NCBI GenBank assembly: GCA_937967375.1
Contig: CALCJF010000095.1
Location: forward strand, 1 to 20,842
Reading direction: 5' to 3'
DNA: 20,842 nt
Source of the DNA: an uncultured Leucobacter sp.
Lineage (GTDB): Bacteria > Actinomycetota > Actinomycetes > Actinomycetales > Microbacteriaceae
Part shown: positions 19,910 to 20,842 of the stretch, piece by piece
How the letters are laid out: each line of letters begins with the position of its first letter
How positions within the stretch are numbered: the first letter of the stretch is position 1
Translations under genes and position numbers: made by a program
The notes under the pieces: model-generated
Told to the model about the DNA's origin: nothing
The model's input: the letters and a program-made list of their open reading frames with translations, nothing else
Database searches by the model: none

Positions 19910-20842
19910 TTAGTTGCCTTCGAGCTGCTGCTTCAGCGCTGCAAGAGCTGCGTCGTCAGCGAGCGTGCCGGCCGAAGCCGAATCGCTCGAGAAGCTCGAT
20001 GCGCCGGCCTCTTCGACCGGAGCCTCAGCCTGTGCGACGAGAGCCTCGCCGACCTGCTTCTTGTGCGACTCCCAGCGGGCCTGAGCAGCTGCGTACTCCT
20101 GCTCCCACTGCTCGCGCTGCGACTCGAAGCCTTCCTTCCACTCCTGGGTCTCAGGATCGAAGCCCTCGGGGTACTTGTACTCGCCGTTCTCGTCGTACTC
20201 AGCGGTCATACCGTAGAGCGCGGGATCGAACTCGGTACCCTCGGGATCGACGCCCTCGTTCGCCTGCTTGAGGCTGAGCGAGATGCGGCGACGCTCGAGA
20301 TCGATGTCGATGATCTTGACGAAGACCTCCTGGCCGGCCTTGACGACCTGCTCAGCGAGCTCAACGTGCTGACCCGACAGCTCCGAGATGTGCACGAGGC
20401 CCTCGATGCCGTCTGCAACGCGAACGAACGCACCGAACGGAACGAGCTTGGTGACCTGGCCCGGTGCAATCTGGCCGATTGCGTGGGTACGTGCGAACAG
20501 CTGCCACGGATCTTCCTGGGTAGCCTTCAGCGAGAGCGAAACGCGCTCGCGATCCAGCTCGACCGAGAGCACCTCGACGGTGACTTCCTGGCCAACCTCG
20601 ACAACGTCGCTTGCGTGCTCGATGTGCTTCCACGAGAGCTCGCTGACGTGCACGAGACCGTCGACGCCGCCGAGATCAACGAATGCACCGAAGTTGACGA
20701 TCGACGAGATGACACCCTTGCGCACCTGGCCGGGCTTGAGCTCGGCGAGGAACGACGAACGGCTTGCCGACTGGGTCTCTTCGAGCAGCGCGCGGCGCGA
20801 GAGCACCACGTTGTTGCGGTTCTTGTCGAGCTCGAGGATCTT
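19910..20842 (-). CDS. rpsA: 30S ribosomal protein S1, C-terminal part (5' end beyond window)
   Basis: The frame is open to base 20842, so 310 C-terminal residues are present and the N-terminus is missing. Two S1 RNA-binding repeats are complete. One is PGQVRKGVISSIVNFGAFVDLG with GLVHVSELSW, ending VSLSLKATQEDPW. The other is PGQVTKLVPFGAFVRVADG with GLVHISELSG, ending ISLSLKQANEG. These should be repeats three and four of the four-repeat actinobacterial S1. An acidic, disordered tail of ~115 residues (DPEGTEFDPALYG, EWKEGFESQREQWEQEY) follows, ending LKQQLEGN. S1 unwinds and recruits mRNA to the 30S subunit. Codon use is very strongly biased, as expected for a highly expressed gene. coaE, its usual downstream neighbour, is separated from it here by three genes. 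Confidence 0.97.
   Translation of the reverse strand, partial: KILELDKNRNNVVLSRRALLEETQSASRSSFLAELKPGQVRKGVISSIVNFGAFVDLGGVDGLVHVSELSWKHIEHASDVVEVGQEVTVEVLSVELDRERVSLSLKATQEDPWQLFARTHAIGQIAPGQVTKLVPFGAFVRVADGIEGLVHISELSGQHVELAEQVVKAGQEVFVKIIDIDLERRRISLSLKQANEGVDPEGTEFDPALYGMTAEYDENGEYKYPEGFDPETQEWKEGFESQREQWEQEYAAAQARWESHKKQVGEALVAQAEAPVEEAGASSFSSDSASAGTLADDAALAALKQQLEGN

Overview
The window looks like chromosomal DNA from a high-GC actinobacterium, most likely a member of the Microbacteriaceae. This rests on the strong G/C third-position bias, the order of the central gene block (RNase E/G, rplU, rpmA, obgE, proB, proA, nadD, rsfS, tRNA-Ala), the frequent GTG/TTG starts and several apparently leaderless genes. 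I saw no insertion sequence, prophage, CRISPR array or rRNA. The genus assignment is inference.

Region 1 (1-3915) is accessory. It has a truncated NAD-dependent epimerase/dehydratase on the minus strand, divergent from a membrane PAP2 phosphatase. A TetR-type regulator follows, with an inverted repeat over its promoter and start codon. A type B carboxylesterase converges on the regulator, with two hairpins between them. Region 2 (3957-6340) is a LuxR-family response regulator whose stop overlaps the start of an unusual polytopic, degenerate sensor kinase. The carboxylesterase lies 41 bp downstream on the same strand, so regulator, kinase and esterase could be one transcript.

Region 3 (6376-15832), all on the minus strand, is the conserved housekeeping block. 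It runs from RNase E/G through L21, L27, the Obg GTPase and the first two proline-biosynthesis enzymes. It continues with a small membrane protein, NadD, a 438-residue acidic tail-anchored protein of unknown function, the ribosome silencing factor RsfS, and tRNA-Ala(GGC) ending in a clear intrinsic terminator. A near-consensus promoter with a leader of about 115 nt precedes rplU, and a terminator-like hairpin separates rpmA from obgE. The block joins RNA decay, ribosome assembly and silencing, NAD synthesis and proline synthesis.

Region 4 (15833-20842): a VKOR-type disulfide-bond enzyme diverges from the RNase E/G gene, and its 3' end overlaps coaE (dephospho-CoA kinase) tail to tail. Upstream of coaE lies an OmpR-family regulator/sensor-kinase pair. 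It diverges from a VanY-like D,D-carboxypeptidase, and the shared promoter region carries three GCATA(T)CG direct repeats. The 3' part of rpsA (ribosomal protein S1) closes the window behind a 14-bp-stem bidirectional terminator. The VanR/VanS/VanY-like trio therefore sits between rpsA and coaE, which are usually neighbours in actinobacteria.

No intergenic stretch exceeds 300 bp. The longest (about 240 bp, between the RNase E/G and VKOR genes) holds a hairpin flanked by direct repeats. I found no clear candidate for a wholly new multi-gene system. The most interesting items are the VanRSY-like module with its repeat array, the degenerate kinase with its esterase neighbour, the tail-anchored acidic protein, and the leaderless promoter pattern.
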